This document shows, one piece after another, positions 50,693-64,000 of a stretch of DNA of 64,000 nucleotides. A program made the translations under genes and the position numbers. The notes under the pieces were generated by a model. It was not told the origin of the DNA, did no database searches, and saw only the letters and a program-made list of their open reading frames with translations. Position 1 is the first letter of the stretch; each line of letters starts with the position of its first letter. The DNA is from Eremophila alpestris peregrina (lineage: Eukaryota > Chordata > Aves > Passeriformes > Alaudidae). The DNA lies in assembly GCA_009792885.1 (NCBI GenBank), contig WMCF01000035.1:2279917-2343916 (forward strand), given 5' to 3'.

Positions 50693-53600
50693 AGTGGATT
50701 TCTGTCTGGCTTTAGCTCAGTTTATTCAGATGCGTTTAAGTGATCAGGATCAGTTTTTATTAGGTGGTTTATATGAAATGTTGCACGTTGCTCATCCAGT
50801 GTGTTTCGTAGAACATTTCTAAGGCTGCAAGTTGTCCTGGATCAATCTTCATGACTTGTATTTTCTCTACCTTCATGGCAGCGTGAGGTGACATAAACAG
50901 TGTTAGTGATAGAGCTGTGACCTGACTCTAGAGCTGTGCCTTCCCCTGGATATTTGATCAGGATTTAGTGACATATGAACGTAGCTATCATAGCATAACA
51001 TCTGCTTAGGGTATTCTGAGAACAGGTACTTGCCAGCCCCATCCTTACCTGGAAAGCAGCTAAAGCTGTACAACATCACTTTGAGATTAACACACTATGA
51101 ACTGTTCTGTCATCATGCTCTCAGCTGTTCATGTAATATATAAATCTCTTCAGGCAGCATTTTTTTGCAACTTGTTCAAGGCATCAGTGTAAAATTGGTC
51201 TGAATTTTGCAGCTGTCTTTCTTCATAGCTAACACAACTTTCCACTCTGGAGTTGCCATCTCTTTAAATGTATTGTTCAGGAATATTAAAGCAGCCAGTC
51301 GCTCCCAGAAACACTGAAAACATAATAAAAGGCAACAGGAAAACAACATAAGCAAACACTTAATCAAGTCCAGAAACAACCTGTGTCCTTATGTTGTTAC
51401 TTTGTGTGAGCCTACAAAACCACACAAGTAGGAGTGTGATCCGAAGGTCAGCAAGTGCAGTGAATTTTCCAAATGGTAAATAATTAAAGAAACACCTGTG
51501 CCCCAGCCAAATAGCTTCATGCTGATCTGCTGTGAAAATGTTATGCCTAATAACCCTAAAAACGTGTAATTTCTTATGTCCATTGGAGGCTGCAAGAAGA
51601 GCAGCAGTATATAAAGCATGGGAGACATTGCTTCAAGATGTCTTAAAAGGTCTCTTAAGATTGATTTAGTAGTGTCCCAGTGTGTGTTTCCTAGTTCCTG
51701 CAATTATGTTTAGCACACTTCAGATGGGACTAAATGGGATTTAAGACTGCCAATGATTTATGAAGACTTAAATTCTACTCCTGAACTCCTGATGTTCTTA
51801 AGCCAACAGAGGTTTTAAAGGACATTGCAGGTCATATATCCTTTCTTAAGGAGAAAGAAAAAAAAAATCCATATTGCTTGACTTTGGTCATCATATCTGT
51901 GCCCTTATTTTGCACTAAAGAGAGCACTATTGATAAAACAGCTGAATGTTATGGGCTCATATCAGGAGGGAAGAAAACTGGTCTCAAATTTCAGAGTTTT
52001 ATGAGGTAGTGGATATTTTTCTAACCAGGAGGAAGGAAATAAGAGGAAGGAAGGTTTCAGTGTTAACATTATAGGATTGTGAAGAATCTCTAGAAAACCG
52101 GAGGGAAATCCTGCTTTAGTGAAATAAGATTCCAGTGGGAGTGGAATACGTTGGAAAAGCAAGAAAAACAAGATAAATGGGAAGGCAGGACTGGTAAGCT
52201 GGATGGATCATTTTCTGTCTCTAAATTTTACATATATGCTTCTTTTAAATCCTCTTTGCTGACTGCCAAACTCCTGACTCCTAGGATGTGCCACCAAGCA
52301 CATGAAGGCATAAAAGATGTGGTGCCAGTCCTTTATTCATAGTCATTTCATCTCAATGTATAACTTACCTGTGCTTGTTGTAGGCACAGAGATTTATTCA
52401 CTGTTACTGACTACAGTCCAAGTTTTAAAGCAGTTTTGTCAAAATTGGCATAAGACTCTTCTGATTTCACAACTGAGGAGTTTTGCCCATGACTCATAAT
52501 AGCACTCCTTCCCCCAGTGCTGGAGCGTCTCCTTTCTGTTGTCAAGTTCAGAAAACATCATTAACTGTCTGAATAACTGTAAATGGCTAAATTATATAGA
52601 CTGGGTATTTCAGAGGAAGTCACTGAATGACTGATATGTTCTAATTAAATGTTTTCACTTGCTCTGTGGCTGCTCTTGACAGTAACTGAAAACCACAGTG
52701 ATTTAAAGCTTGCTAAGTGGATTTTATTAAATGACTACAGACCATAAGCCATGAGTAGTAAGTGATAACCAGGTATTCCTATGGCTGAACCTGCATGTCA
52801 CTGGCTTTGCCAAATCCTCCAATGTTCTGTTTCTCTGTAGGTAAAGAGGACAGAGCACTGGGATCTGAAAAACTGGCCCCTTTTACCAGTTCTAAAAATT
52901 CTAAAATAGTTCAAAATATGTATCTTTACCAACCATTGCTGCCTGAATTCTAACTTCTCCATGTTTTGGAGTAATTGTAAATTTATATATATTCACCCTG
53001 CGTATTTTTTGCTCTCATGGTGTTTAGATCCTCATGGAATTAGGCCCTAAAAGGTGGAACATCACCATTTTTAAGTAGGTGATTATATTTTATGATAGTT
53101 TTGAACAAGTTTTCTATATTTGTAAAAAAATCTTCAAAAGTGATTTTTATACCGGAAAATGAAATGCTCTCAAAGTTACAGTGCTTTGGAAAATTGTTTG
53201 CTTTACCATGATTTATTTGCAGAACAAAATGTTGACATCTCCCATTTTGGCATACTTTGGAAGATAATTTTTCAATTTTCAAGTGGAGCTTTGAGTTCTT
53301 TTATTGGATTACTGGTAAATTAGGAAAGATTAAATTTGAAAACAACAATCTCATTGAATACAAATGCAGTTGTTTTGGAATCTTCTCTCATGAAGATATC
53401 AGTATTATAGATTATGTTCTCAGGTGGACTGAACACAGATCTTAGGATATTTAAATTCTTTCTAAAATAGTGGGGTTTTTTTCCCATATGTGCATACTAA
53501 GTTGTTAAAAGAGGTGAGATATTCTGTGTGAATGTTGGCTTTTTAATGGAAATCCCTGTACTCCACCACCCCCATTTAATAATAACCAGTGTAACCCAAA

Positions 53601-56333
53601 TGCTGATTCCTTTATAGGCACTGAAGGAGTATTTCAGGTTTTTGCACAGTGACTTCTTGTGTTTGTTTTCTGTTCTGTGATGTTCCAAAATGGACCTTGG
53701 ATCCTGAGATCCTGAAAGTTTTATTCAGGGTGTATTTCCTCTGTGGTGTACTTGCTGCATGGAGGACAGATGTGATTTATGGCACACAGAGATTTTGGTC
53801 TATTTTTACATTCATATGGGAAGTAAAGGGCACTGGTAATAAGGAAAAAAGGAAAGGAAAAAATACTGGCAAGGGAAATATCAGAAAAAGAGACATTTTC
53901 AACTCCTGAGCCTGGAGGTTATTTCAGTATCAGACATTAGTAAGCACATTTCTAAAATGATGTCCAAGTGTCTGTTTAAGAAAGTGACTATTAAAGAATG
54001 ATAGATAATCAGAAGTTGATGTGGCTTCATGCTTTGGCCTGAGATGCTGTGTGCTGATGCATGCAAGCAAAGCTCAGATATTGCCATGTTTTTGAGCCAA
54101 GCACAGAAAACGTCGTTTATCCTGCAAAGAACTTGATTTTCCAGTGCACTGAGTTATAGTACAAAGCCATAAGGTGACCCATTTTTAAGATAAATTTGTA
54201 AAGATGCCTGTGTTTTCAATCCTATTATTAGTTTCTAAAAGTTAGAATAGGTAATTTAAAATCCATACAGTAAAATAATTCAACATACTATTTTCATTTT
54301 TCAAGTATTTTTGGCACACATTTGATAATTTCTCTTCCAAGAATAGCATGTTTATAAAAATTTGCTTTTCAGATACTTCAATTGAGGTTAGTAGTTAAAA
54401 AATTTGATGGATGCCTATATATATTTATGCCATCTACATTTCCTTTAAGGGAGAATTTCTTACTGCTTCTTTGCTTTTATGTATTAATGTGAAAAGGAAT
54501 ACTGTAGTAATAGTACACATTTTGCATTCTGACCATAGTGATAAGCAAGGGGGCTTTTTATCCAACCAAATAAATTGATAAATACAGCTGATTCAGGCTG
54601 TTTACATAATCTTTCCAATGTCAACAGTCATTTAAATTATCCTAACTTTATACTGCATCTCCAAAATCCAATTACAAGCTAATAATAATTGTCAGTTTTA
54701 CTCTAAACCTTTAATGATAGGTCACAAGGGATGTTGTACCAGAAGGATTAAATCATTGTAGACTGTTACTATGCCCAGCCTTAAATTACTAACCTCTTAT
54801 CTCGTGGTAACAGAGCTACTATATGTTTTGTCACCATTTTTGCTAAATAGAATAAATGTCACCAAAATTAATTTCATCTTTCTTAAATTAGCTTCTTAGT
54901 ATGATTTCTCACTTCAGTCAAAATTTATTTCTTGAAGAATTTAATTTCCTTCTTAATCTATTTTATTTGAGAGAGAGGAGGAAGAACTTTCAGGAACAAA
55001 TGCATTTTAAATCATTCTGTGGCTAATTTTGAAATTTACTCTTCATTAATAACTGCTGACACTTGCAGGATTGAATTTTTTAAGTCACTTAGAATCAAAC
55101 TGGTTCTGCTTAGTTCATCCTGGCTATATTTAAGGCACTAAAAGTTAAAAGGGGGTGAATCTTGCTGTAAGGAGAGGTACTGCTTAATCATGAGCATAGC
55201 AGATTTCCCATGTGATGGGTGGTTCAAGGGGATGTTGTAATTAGATGGTATAGTGTAGTTGCATTATTTGGTTTTAATCACATTAAGGGTGCATACAATT
55301 GATGGAAAATATACTTAATATAAGGAGTAATGTAGATGAAAGAAATACTACCTCAAAATAAAAGGCATTGAGAGTTGGCATTGTCATACAACATAGTGAC
55401 AGCAATTTCTGTCTGAGTTACTGGAATCCTTAAATAATATTTCCAATGGAATGTGTATTTTAAAATTATTTTAAAATGCAGCTATTGGTCTTTCTCCTAC
55501 ATTTCCCATTCTTTTGGTTTTGATGAGCTCAGTCAAAAACTCTGTGGAGTTACAATATGATAGTTCTTTCAAAGAAAGGAAATCAGAAAGATGGAGCAGT
55601 TGAAAAGGGGAGGGTTCAAAAAATAAACCTGAAGTGACAGGCTATGTCTGAAATTATCAGAGCTGGTGATATGAGGCAAAATGGGGGAGGAGGAAGTAAT
55701 TTTATTGCTCATAAATAAAATCTATTTTAAAATATTGAAATCTAGAGGGACTGTATTGGCTGAAACAGTAAAAATCTATTAAATGGCTATGATTTCCTTT
55801 TGGAAACATGTATCTGTTCAGGAATCTATAGCATAAAGAACAGGGATGACTTGAAAAAAAAAGAAGTAAATTCTTCTGTCAGCTGCACATGATTATCAAG
55901 GCTTTGTAAACTCAATTAGAAGAGAAGAATTTATCCAAAATCTGATTAAATATTAGTGCCAGCAGGGCAGAAAATTAAACAGAGCATACACATTAATAAT
56001 CTATTAAATGTTCTATCAACATTGAACAGCTGTAGCAGTTGTACTCAGACATTTCTTTGTGGCATCCTACACATTTGTACGGGACTGGGAAGTCACTAGT
56101 AGATTATTACAGTGGGTGGGAAGTCAGACTTGTCTGTCACTTCTGACTGTGGAGGGAATGTGTGTATAGGAAAATACTGAGTTTGTGTTTAAGCAGCAAC
56201 TGTCATCTCCACTTTTATTTGAAGTGTTGGTATTTGTCTGTATCATAGCACTGCATGTGTACCATGACATGTGCATGGTGGCTGAAGAACAACATCAGAG
56301 AGGAGCACTGGGAAGTCATTAGACATGACTACA
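50693..56333. other. AT-rich non-coding stretch
   Basis: No gene, RNA or named repeat recognised over about 5.6 kb. Open frames are short and overlap on both strands. Confidence 0.5.
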
Positions 56334-56637
56334 GCTTCCTCGTGAGGGGAAGAGCACAGCCAAACACTGACCTCTGCTCTGCGGTGACCAATGACAGGAC
56401 TGAGGGAATGGCCTGAAGATGGATGTGTCAGGGGAGGTTTAGGTTGGATGTCAGGAAAAGGCTCTTCCTTCACCAGAGGCTGTTTGGGCAGTGGTCACAG
56501 CACCAGCCCGACAGAGCTCAAGGAGCATTTGAACACTCTCAGGCACATGGGGAGACTCTTGAGGATGGTGCTGTGCAGAGCCAAGAGTTGGACTCAGTGA
56601 TCCTTTCCAATTCAGCTTACTCTGTTTTTCTGTGATA
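56334..56637 (+). mobile_element. CR1 LINE 3' fragment (5'-truncated)
   Basis: The plus strand runs ctctgctctgcggtgaccaa, gggaatggcctgaagatg, caggggaggtttaggttgg, caccagaggctgtttgggca, gttggactcagtgatccttt and ends with a CTGTTTTTCTGTGAT-like tail. This is the terminal 300 bp of avian CR1 in order. It is the longest CR1 copy in the window and has no intact coding sequence. Confidence 0.9.
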
Positions 56638-57149
56638 TGTAGAAATATGGTTATTTCTACTACCTTGGCATTCCTGAAATGGTAAAATGGCAGGTTGCTC
56701 TTTCACAGAAGATATGTGATAGCCACTAGCCAAAATGAGTGTAAACAGGAATATGAGCAGTCTCCAGAGGAACAGAATTAGTTGGAGCTTCTTGAGCTGG
56801 AGTACGAAACCAAATTTTTGATAGTTCCAATGCTTTTGAGAAAGCATTCTAGGGACTAAAAGCACTGTGTTCATATTGGTAACCAGTCCTGTGCATGACA
56901 GGGAACTGTACCTGGAAAAAAGGATGAAGCTGGTGAAGAGTAAAGGACCTCAATGACCACATGCTTCCAAAAGCATAACATAAGCATACATAGAACGCTC
57001 TCCCTGGCTCTGACCAGCTGCCCAAGTACCCAATCTTCTCTTACTGTGTCCAGAAGCAAACCTCTGGAGAAGAACTGAGCAAGCATGTATGATATTCCCC
57101 ATCAGCACTCTTTCCAGCATTTGACTTTTTTCAGTCAAGTTTGTTTACA
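56638..57149. other. Non-coding stretch between two CR1-derived copies
   Basis: No gene recognised. The last 100 bp may be a more diverged continuation of the CR1-like remnant that follows. Confidence 0.45.
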
Positions 57150-57425
57150 AACCTGTAACAGATCTCCAGTCTCCCTTGGAGTTCGTGTGAGCGTCTATGC
57201 TCAGTAGCCCCTGGCAAGGAATTTCACAGGTCTACTACTTTATGTAAAGAGCCACCTCTTTCTGTTTGTTTTGAAGTTCTTTCCAACTGTTTTCTCTTGA
57301 TGAACCCCAGCTCTTAAACTGGAAAAGACAGTTGAAACTAAATCTCTCTTAGTCTCTTCTAAATAATCGTCAATTCTGTAGGTCATCAGTAATTCAAAGC
57401 CTAAACTTAATAATGTGAAGATTTC
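57150..57425 (-). mobile_element. Ancient diverged CR1-like remnant, minus orientation
   Basis: The plus strand shows cccctggcaaggaatttcac, aggtctactactttatgtaa, cctctttctgtttgttttga and cttgatgaaccccagctctt. In this order they resemble the reverse complement of the 3' part of old amniote CR1 copies that are also common in reptiles. It is far more diverged than the CR1 at 56334-56637, so it probably entered much earlier. Confidence 0.6.
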
Positions 57426-60400
57426 TGCATGTTGATCATTAAGCAAAACTGAACATGTGTATGTCTGCATTTCTGAAAAAATTAGTTCATGAATCCTTGG
57501 ACAATTTTTATTTGACATAACTCTATATATACAATTTGGGGAAAAGACATTTAATTTCTTTCATCTTTTGTTTGTTTTTTCTGTTCCAGACAGTATTTAC
57601 ATAGAGGGCTGTGGTTGCAGGGTACCATCTCAAGAATAAGTTACTGATCTGAATCAATCTCTGCAATCACTGGGACTGCATGTGGTAGAAGAAAGGGCTC
57701 TTTTGTTTGTCACACTTAGGTCCTCTTTCTCCTGCCTTTCTATAAAAACAAACATGAAAAAAACAACTACCACTAGCAGATTCTGAAAATGGGAAGAGGT
57801 TTTTCCTTTTGTAAATTATCTCTCTTTGTTTTGCTTTGGTTTTGGTGGGTTTTTGGTTGCCACTTTTTGTTAGTTTGTTTATTTGGTGGGAGTTTTTAAT
57901 TACAGAATTGGGGGGGGCGGGGATTTTGTTTGGGGTTTGTTTTTCCTCTTGGAGATATTGCTTAAGTGTTTTCTTGGAATTTGTGGTCTGATTTCTTTTT
58001 TTAGAAGTTAAATTTGTTTGCTTTCTTTTTGCTTAATAGAAATGGAAGAAGTTATATATTATAACTGTGTAAAAAGTGAATCCTTTACCATTTATGAACT
58101 ACAGAATTTTGTGGAGTGAAATGGGAATGGAACAGCAGGTGTAAGTTCTGACTTTAAATTATGCCTGAGAGCCCAGGTATAACAAAGCTTTGCAAACAGT
58201 TAATAATATGTTTCTTGCATGTTCTAAAACATATTCCAAAGCTAAATTTTCCGGAACACATTTCTGGTCTATCTTAATAATATATTTAATTTTGTTAGAA
58301 AATGTTTACTGTGCTCTCACGTTGTAAATAATCATAATAATTTGGGCAGTGCTGAACTTTTTCTTCCAAATTCTAATTCTAACTAAATTTAGTTATATTC
58401 AAATTCAGTTAATTTTTTTTTTAAGATTGAAGCACATATTTATAACCTAGAAAATATTCTGTGTTGACTTATGTGGCATCATTTCTAAGAAGAGTTTTCA
58501 CAGTGACCAGGGGTAGTCCTTTCAACATTAGTCATCTATCTTTTGTTCTGTTTTAGTCTTTGCATTGTTTTTCTGTTCATCCTTACAGAAGCTGGATTAG
58601 AAAGGAAATGGTTGTTCTGTGCTGGCCTTAAAAATCCAAGGGCAAGTATTTCTTTCTCTCATCTTTTCACTTAGCTGGAGTACAATTTACTACACAATGG
58701 CACAATCCCAAATGCCTGTGCTGTGCAATGAACTCAAATTAGGATTAAAGATTGTCAATTTTATTCTGAAAAGCAATGCTAGGATAATATTGGCCATCTA
58801 CCAAAGCTGTACAGGCTTGAAAAGTTTTGCTGAATGTGCACAGAACTCCATTCAAGCATGGGCAGTTCACACTGGCAAAGGTCAGCTCTTGTTCTCATTC
58901 TGTAAGGCCTCTAATTTTTCATCATTAGCGTCTTTAAAGGTTGCTGCAGGGGTTTTGCAGGAGATAAGGGGTGAACACCAGTCTGTGGTGTTACAGCACA
59001 AGGACTGGTAAATATTTAGAGCCAAGTGTCAGGGAATATCCGGACTTTGAGGAGGGTGTGGCAAATGCTGAAAAAAAATGGAACATTATTTTCTTAGCTA
59101 AAGAAAACTGGCCTTTTCACAAAGTAATGTAAGTAAAGTGCATGTTGGTATGATCATGTAAGGACATTTCTCTTTGGTTTTCTGCACGAATATATGAGAC
59201 AAACATGGGAGTTATTCAGTTTGTGGGTGGGAAAGAAGGGAAACATAATTGTGTGGTAAAAAGGAAATTAAAATATGTGGTGGAACTAAGGAAACAGAAC
59301 CAAACCCATGTACTGAAGTGAATGTTGCATTGCATAATGCTATGTGATACACATTGGAGCAAACAGCAATAACTGTCTCTCTGCTCCAAGCTTGCTGTTG
59401 TCCTCCCCACCAGCTTAAAGGAGTGCTGTGCCATGTTGAGATGCCTTCTTACTTTTAGGTGAGAATTATTTCATATCACACTGTTATGTTGTCTTGAAGT
59501 TCTTGACCTTTCTGTGGCAAGGTTGCAATGGAAACCTTTCCTGCATTGTCTTTTATAGAAATGGCTTTGAAAATATGGACATATCTTTCTAGTGAAGAGA
59601 CAGCCTATGACAACAGGTGGGATTTTTCTAAATCTAGGCACAGTACCTCCTTGAACACTAGAAGCTAAATCTGAGGTGTGATGGCCAGGACAGAAACATC
59701 TGCCCTGGTTTGCTGTGTTATGAATTATGGGCAAAGTCAGAAGGTTAAACTGGGTCGTGGCTAAGCTGGAAGAGGTCAGCTCAGCTCATTGTTGAAGATT
59801 TTGCCAATTCAGTCAGCTGACTTTGTAGTGAAGCTGATGATGGGTCTTGCACAGGCTATTCCACTGGCTCAGATGTACTGGTAGTGTCCCTCACCAAAGG
59901 ATGTCAAAAGCAGTTAGAAACTGAAATGGAGATTAGCACCCTAAACAGGCACAGGCTTTTCTCTTGTGGCCATTTGTCATGGCTCACAGAACTGATAGCT
60001 TGAGAACACAACACAGTATAAGTCAATATTGTCCTGGATGTGGAACATCATCAAATGATCTTACCAGTCATGTGTGCCAGGACAGCAATGAGCATTTGGT
60101 TTTAGCAGTAGGCAGAATCTGAATTACTGGAGGACAGGGCTTGTAGGGAATGTCTCAGTTGAGCTACTCACCAAAGTTCACTAACAAGAGCTTGCTCAAA
60201 TCTTGATTTCCCAAGCTCATTGGCTTTATACATCATGCTAAGTATATCCAAATCTGCTTAAGTTCTGAAAGCAGTTTAGCAGCATTAAAATGGAACAGCA
60301 CCAAAGCTAAAAGCACTTCTCAACTGACAAACTGACTAGTTTAGGTGCATGTCAAAACTGCTGCTGTTTCTCTAATAGTGCAATAACCTGGCCCTCCCTT

Positions 60401-63390
60401 ACAGTCTGTTGCAAGATGTAGCTGTGCTTTCCTTTCTCTTACTCCATTGGCTATCACGTCCATTGTTGTTTCCTTTCATTTGGTGCTTGTGTCTTCTCCA
60501 GGAAAAAAGAAATCTGAAAATAGATACAGTCACATTTCTAGAGTCTGCATATGTGCCATTAATCAGAATATATTTCCTTCTGACCCTGAGAACATTCAGG
60601 GTTATCCTGAGGCTTTGTGATTGTAGGTGATTTTTCTCTCTCTCTTAAAATGCTTCCACATATCTCATTTCCAGACATAATGAAGGAAACATGATATCCA
60701 CAGTATATTCTTCCTTTGAATGAAGGTCAATAGGCTATGGACAAATCTTTGCTTCCTCCTCTGCTTGTTGTTTCCAGCAGCAAAGTAACCTGCTAACCTG
60801 AAAGGCAGAAGAACATGATGCATCCCCACCCTAGCAAGGAATAAAGAGAAACCTCTGTGCACCAGCCATTCTCTTCATGTGCTAATTAAAATGATTTCAA
60901 CTGCTGTTAAATCATTTCAACAGGAACCAGAGAAGTAGAATCATGCACTTAATTTTTGAAAGGGTCTTTACATTGTTTAAATGGCTCCCCTAGTCCTCAG
61001 CTACATCCAGTGTGTTTTCAGCCCACCTGTAATTTTGTCCAGAGCCAGATCAGTTATGCTTAGTGAAGATGTGGATATTTACTCTGTGAAAAATGAGAAA
61101 CCATATAACAATGCACATATCTTTCTTACTGTGCTGAAAGTTTTTCATTTGTCTTGCAGAATTTTGAATAGACCTTTTAACAGTCTTGGGGTGGGTAGGG
61201 TGTGTGTATGGCTTCACTGAACATAGTAATTAAACACAATATTGGCTGGCTGCTGAATTTGAAGAGGCTTAGATAATATGACAATGTCTTTTCAGTTCTA
61301 ACATAGAAGAGATTTACTATGGATGTATTATAAACCTGTGATTTATAAACCTCATTGACTTCATTAGTCCCCAGGGGCTTTATTCTTGTTAGCCTGGAAA
61401 TGCCTGTTTAAATTTAATTTTTCCCCTTTTTTCTTTTTTTTTTTTTTAATTTTATTTAAATTATGACCTCATTAGAGTGAAAACATGGCTCCAGATTCTT
61501 GTCTTGTGTAAATCAGCCAAGTCTTGCATCTAACCCCAGCTGAAGATCCAGGCTGTAAATTGAAAACCTGTCCTTTTGATTTGCCTTTTCCAATCCCAAA
61601 GGCTGGCCCTAGTGTTAGAAACATCCTCATACTAACATAAAAGGGCATTCAGTAACTTGCTTTGTGTGTCTTCTTCCAGTTAAGACTGTAGTCTCTGTGT
61701 GCCTAAGATTTAGGCAAACACGTGTATGAGATGTAATGCAGTAAATTTCTTCAAAAGAGGAGATGGGGCAGGATGTTTAAAAATATGTGCAATGGTGGTA
61801 AAGAGTAGGATTGCAAAAACTGTGAATGCCAAATAAGATTAGGTTTCAGTCTGTCACATTTTTTCAGTGGTAAGAGGAGCTTCATTTTTGTATTTTTCTT
61901 AAGTACTGTAGTTAATATGAAGAACATCTCATAAAATTTGTTCAAGGTAAAACAGATAAATGGCTTCACTAAAGTTGTCAAATTTCACTTAATGACTTTT
62001 TTTAAAATGCTCCATTATTCAAATTCAAAACCATCTTGAGGTTATTGTTGGATTGTGGCACAAGTTGCTGGGGGTTTTCTCTTCATAACAGGTTTCTTTT
62101 TCTGTCTCTAAGATATTGAAAAACTCTTCTACCTAATCTTTTACACTAAGTCCCAAACAGTTTTATTTATAGTTGCCAGAAGTAAGTTCCTAATGTTATG
62201 TTAATTAGAAACATGTGGTGAAAAAAAAGAGGCAACTTTTAAGCTGACACTATTTTTGAGTTAAAATCTGGCATCCCCTTTCTACTGACAAGCCTGACAA
62301 CTGCAGCAGCAATCACCTCATCAAATCTCTCTGTTGTGTCTTTCCCGGTTTTTGGCATTCTTCCTGTCTAAATTTTTATCAGATGAGTGCTTTTTTTCTT
62401 GGCAAGTATTTTGAATACCTTCTTGTTGCTTTATCTCTGCACTATCACCCCTTGCCCTTAATGTCATTTCTCACATGTAAGACTGTGGCAGAATTCGAAA
62501 CAAATTAGTTACGAACATAGATTCAAAGACCAGCTTTTCCTCTTGGCTCACTAGTCTCTTCTGCCCTCACTTTTTAAACACCAGCATGTCACAGATACCA
62601 CATGAACACTCAGTTTTTAAAACATTTTTGATGCTTTAAATCCTCAATGCTGCATCTACCTTTTTCCACTATCATGTGTCCTGTATTGCTCTTGAAAGGT
62701 TTTCAGCTGGTGATATCTGGATTTTAATCCTGAGTTTTGGAACTAGTCAGTAGGCTTTGTCAGAATAAAAATCTTTAGTTATAAATGCTTTAGACCACAG
62801 CCAAACTACCCTAATAATTTGTTTCTTAAAATAAATACGCAAAATTGAGTGATATTTCCAAGCAGAATTCATATGAATGAGGACCAGATTTTCTTTCTAG
62901 ACAAGGAAGACTAGAAAAAATGCAGACCTTCACTGGAAGGTGAGACTGGTTCCCCAGGATATGGAGAAATTAATCTAGTGTCTTTCACTGAGAGCACTGT
63001 AAGCTGCCTAATGCTCAGCAAATAAAACCCCTCTTCAGGGTGCCATGAACAGGCAATAAACTTCAAATGGTTTTGAATTTGAGTAATGGCACATTAAGGA
63101 AACATATTAATTAAGGTAAATTTGGCAATTTTATTGGAACCCCCTTTTCTAGTTTCTTTAGTCAATGAAGAGCAGTGTGAGCTGCTGGGCACACAGTGTT
63201 TTTTGATGCTGGCTGCTTCTTTTCATTGCCTAATGGGAGTTAAGCCTTCTGAGTATCCAACACAGTTATACTGCTAAGTTCTTTTGAGAACTTGAGCTGT
63301 AAATCCCAGCTTATGTCACTAATGTAGTGGGCTCATTTTCCAATGGCACCAACCCCTTGTGAAGGCAGTAGAAGTAGCTAAGTGTGCAGG
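57426..63390. other. AT-rich non-coding stretch
   Basis: No supported gene. It contains a G/T-rich segment at 57830-57960 with a G-quadruplex motif (57910-57935) and a 14-base T run at 61434-61447. The longest open frame in the window (130 codons, plus, 58619-59011) lies here but has no convincing homology. Confidence 0.5.
57910..57935 (+). other. G-quadruplex motif in a G/T-rich segment
   Basis: Eight G, C, four G, a nine-base T-rich loop and four G on the plus strand, inside about 130 bp that is nearly free of C. Confidence 0.4.
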
Positions 63391-63472
63391 AGATAGATAT
63401 ATACACATTCTCTCTTTCTCTAGATATATATATATATATACACATATTTATATATCTATACACACACACATA
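63391..63472. repeat. Compound TA/CA microsatellite
   Basis: GATA-like, TC-rich, (TA)n and (CA)n segments run together. The longest clean alternation is about 24 bp (63424-63447). It is similar in kind to the tract at 33398-33469 but much less regular. Confidence 0.85.
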
Positions 63473-64000
63473 CTCTTTGGGCAGGTGTTTTTAAAGCATT
63501 TAAGTACTAGACTCTAAGGCCAAGATGAGTGTGATTCAAGCTTTTAAAAGCAGATAACAATGCATAAAACATTAAACATGTGCATAAGTAACTGGAAGTC
63601 TCAACTGTCTATATTTTCATTGGTGAAGTTACCTAAGCACTTAATGTTCTGCTGCTGTTCATGTCAGCAGAAGCTGCCATTTTGAATGCACTGAGGCTTT
63701 GATGGCCAAGTCCTTCCTTGGCTTCCTGATGTTTGCAAATTCCAAGTGTTTTGGGAGTAATAGTGCATGTCTGGATGGGCAGCACGCAATTCAGTGAAGG
63801 TCATGGCAGCGACACATTCACTCCAGAGCACTGCAAAGAGGAACAGCATGCTGTCACAGGGTTAGATCTGAATGTATGATATCAAACAGGGGGTTCCTCT
63901 CTCACTCCAGTGCTATCTGGCAATTGATTTTATTCCTCCTCTCTCACACCATGATCCCTGTTGTGAATCCTGTTCTCCATCACACTGGGGGTCACAGTGC
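63473..64000. other. Non-coding stretch to window end
   Basis: No gene or repeat recognised. The window ends inside it. Confidence 0.5.

Noticed and set aside
58619..59011. 130-codon plus-strand open frame, the longest in the window, with a short LKIVNFI-type stretch recalling hAT transposases
   Set aside because: The similarity stops after about ten residues, no other transposase motif follows, and the length is within chance expectation for AT-rich DNA of this size.

Overview
The window looks like AT-rich nuclear DNA from a bird, most likely a passerine. The evidence is four 5'-truncated CR1 LINE tails with the usual avian 3' end, older CR1-like remnants, a solo endogenous-retrovirus LTR of a type I recognise from songbird genomes, long microsatellites and strong CpG depletion. 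No bacterial or phage gene architecture is present. Nearly all open frames are under 130 codons, have unremarkable composition and occur on both strands, as expected by chance in AT-rich vertebrate DNA.

Layout. 1-16 kb: low-complexity AT-rich sequence with two convincing exon-like blocks on the minus strand (4977-5037 and 15972-16067), each bounded by good splice signals. They suggest this part is intronic sequence of a minus-strand gene that I cannot name. A perfect forkhead-type palindrome lies at 14233-14250, and a GC-rich block resembling a hAT-type DNA transposon end lies beside the second exon. 16-24 kb: a G-quadruplex motif, a solo LTR (17345-17906) with an internal 78-bp duplication, a CR1 tail, a head-to-head pair of ancient repeat tails near 21.7 kb, and a minus-strand CR1. 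24-45 kb: mostly featureless, with an 18-bp minisatellite, a 72-bp uninterrupted purine-pyrimidine alternation (33398-33469), an ancient CR1-like remnant (about 34.4-34.8 kb) and a complex tandem duplication next to a GC-richer block (39.8-40.3 kb). 45-64 kb: CR1 tails, simple repeats, a GC-richer unexplained block near 48 kb, and an old CR1-like remnant near 57.3 kb.

No complete gene, tRNA, rRNA, CRISPR array or coherent multi-gene system can be supported. I found no convincing new biological system. The items most worth checking are the minus-strand exon pair, the hairpin just inside the donor of the 15972-16067 exon, the head-to-head repeat pair and the long alternating tract. Repeat assignments come from remembered consensus features, not a database search.
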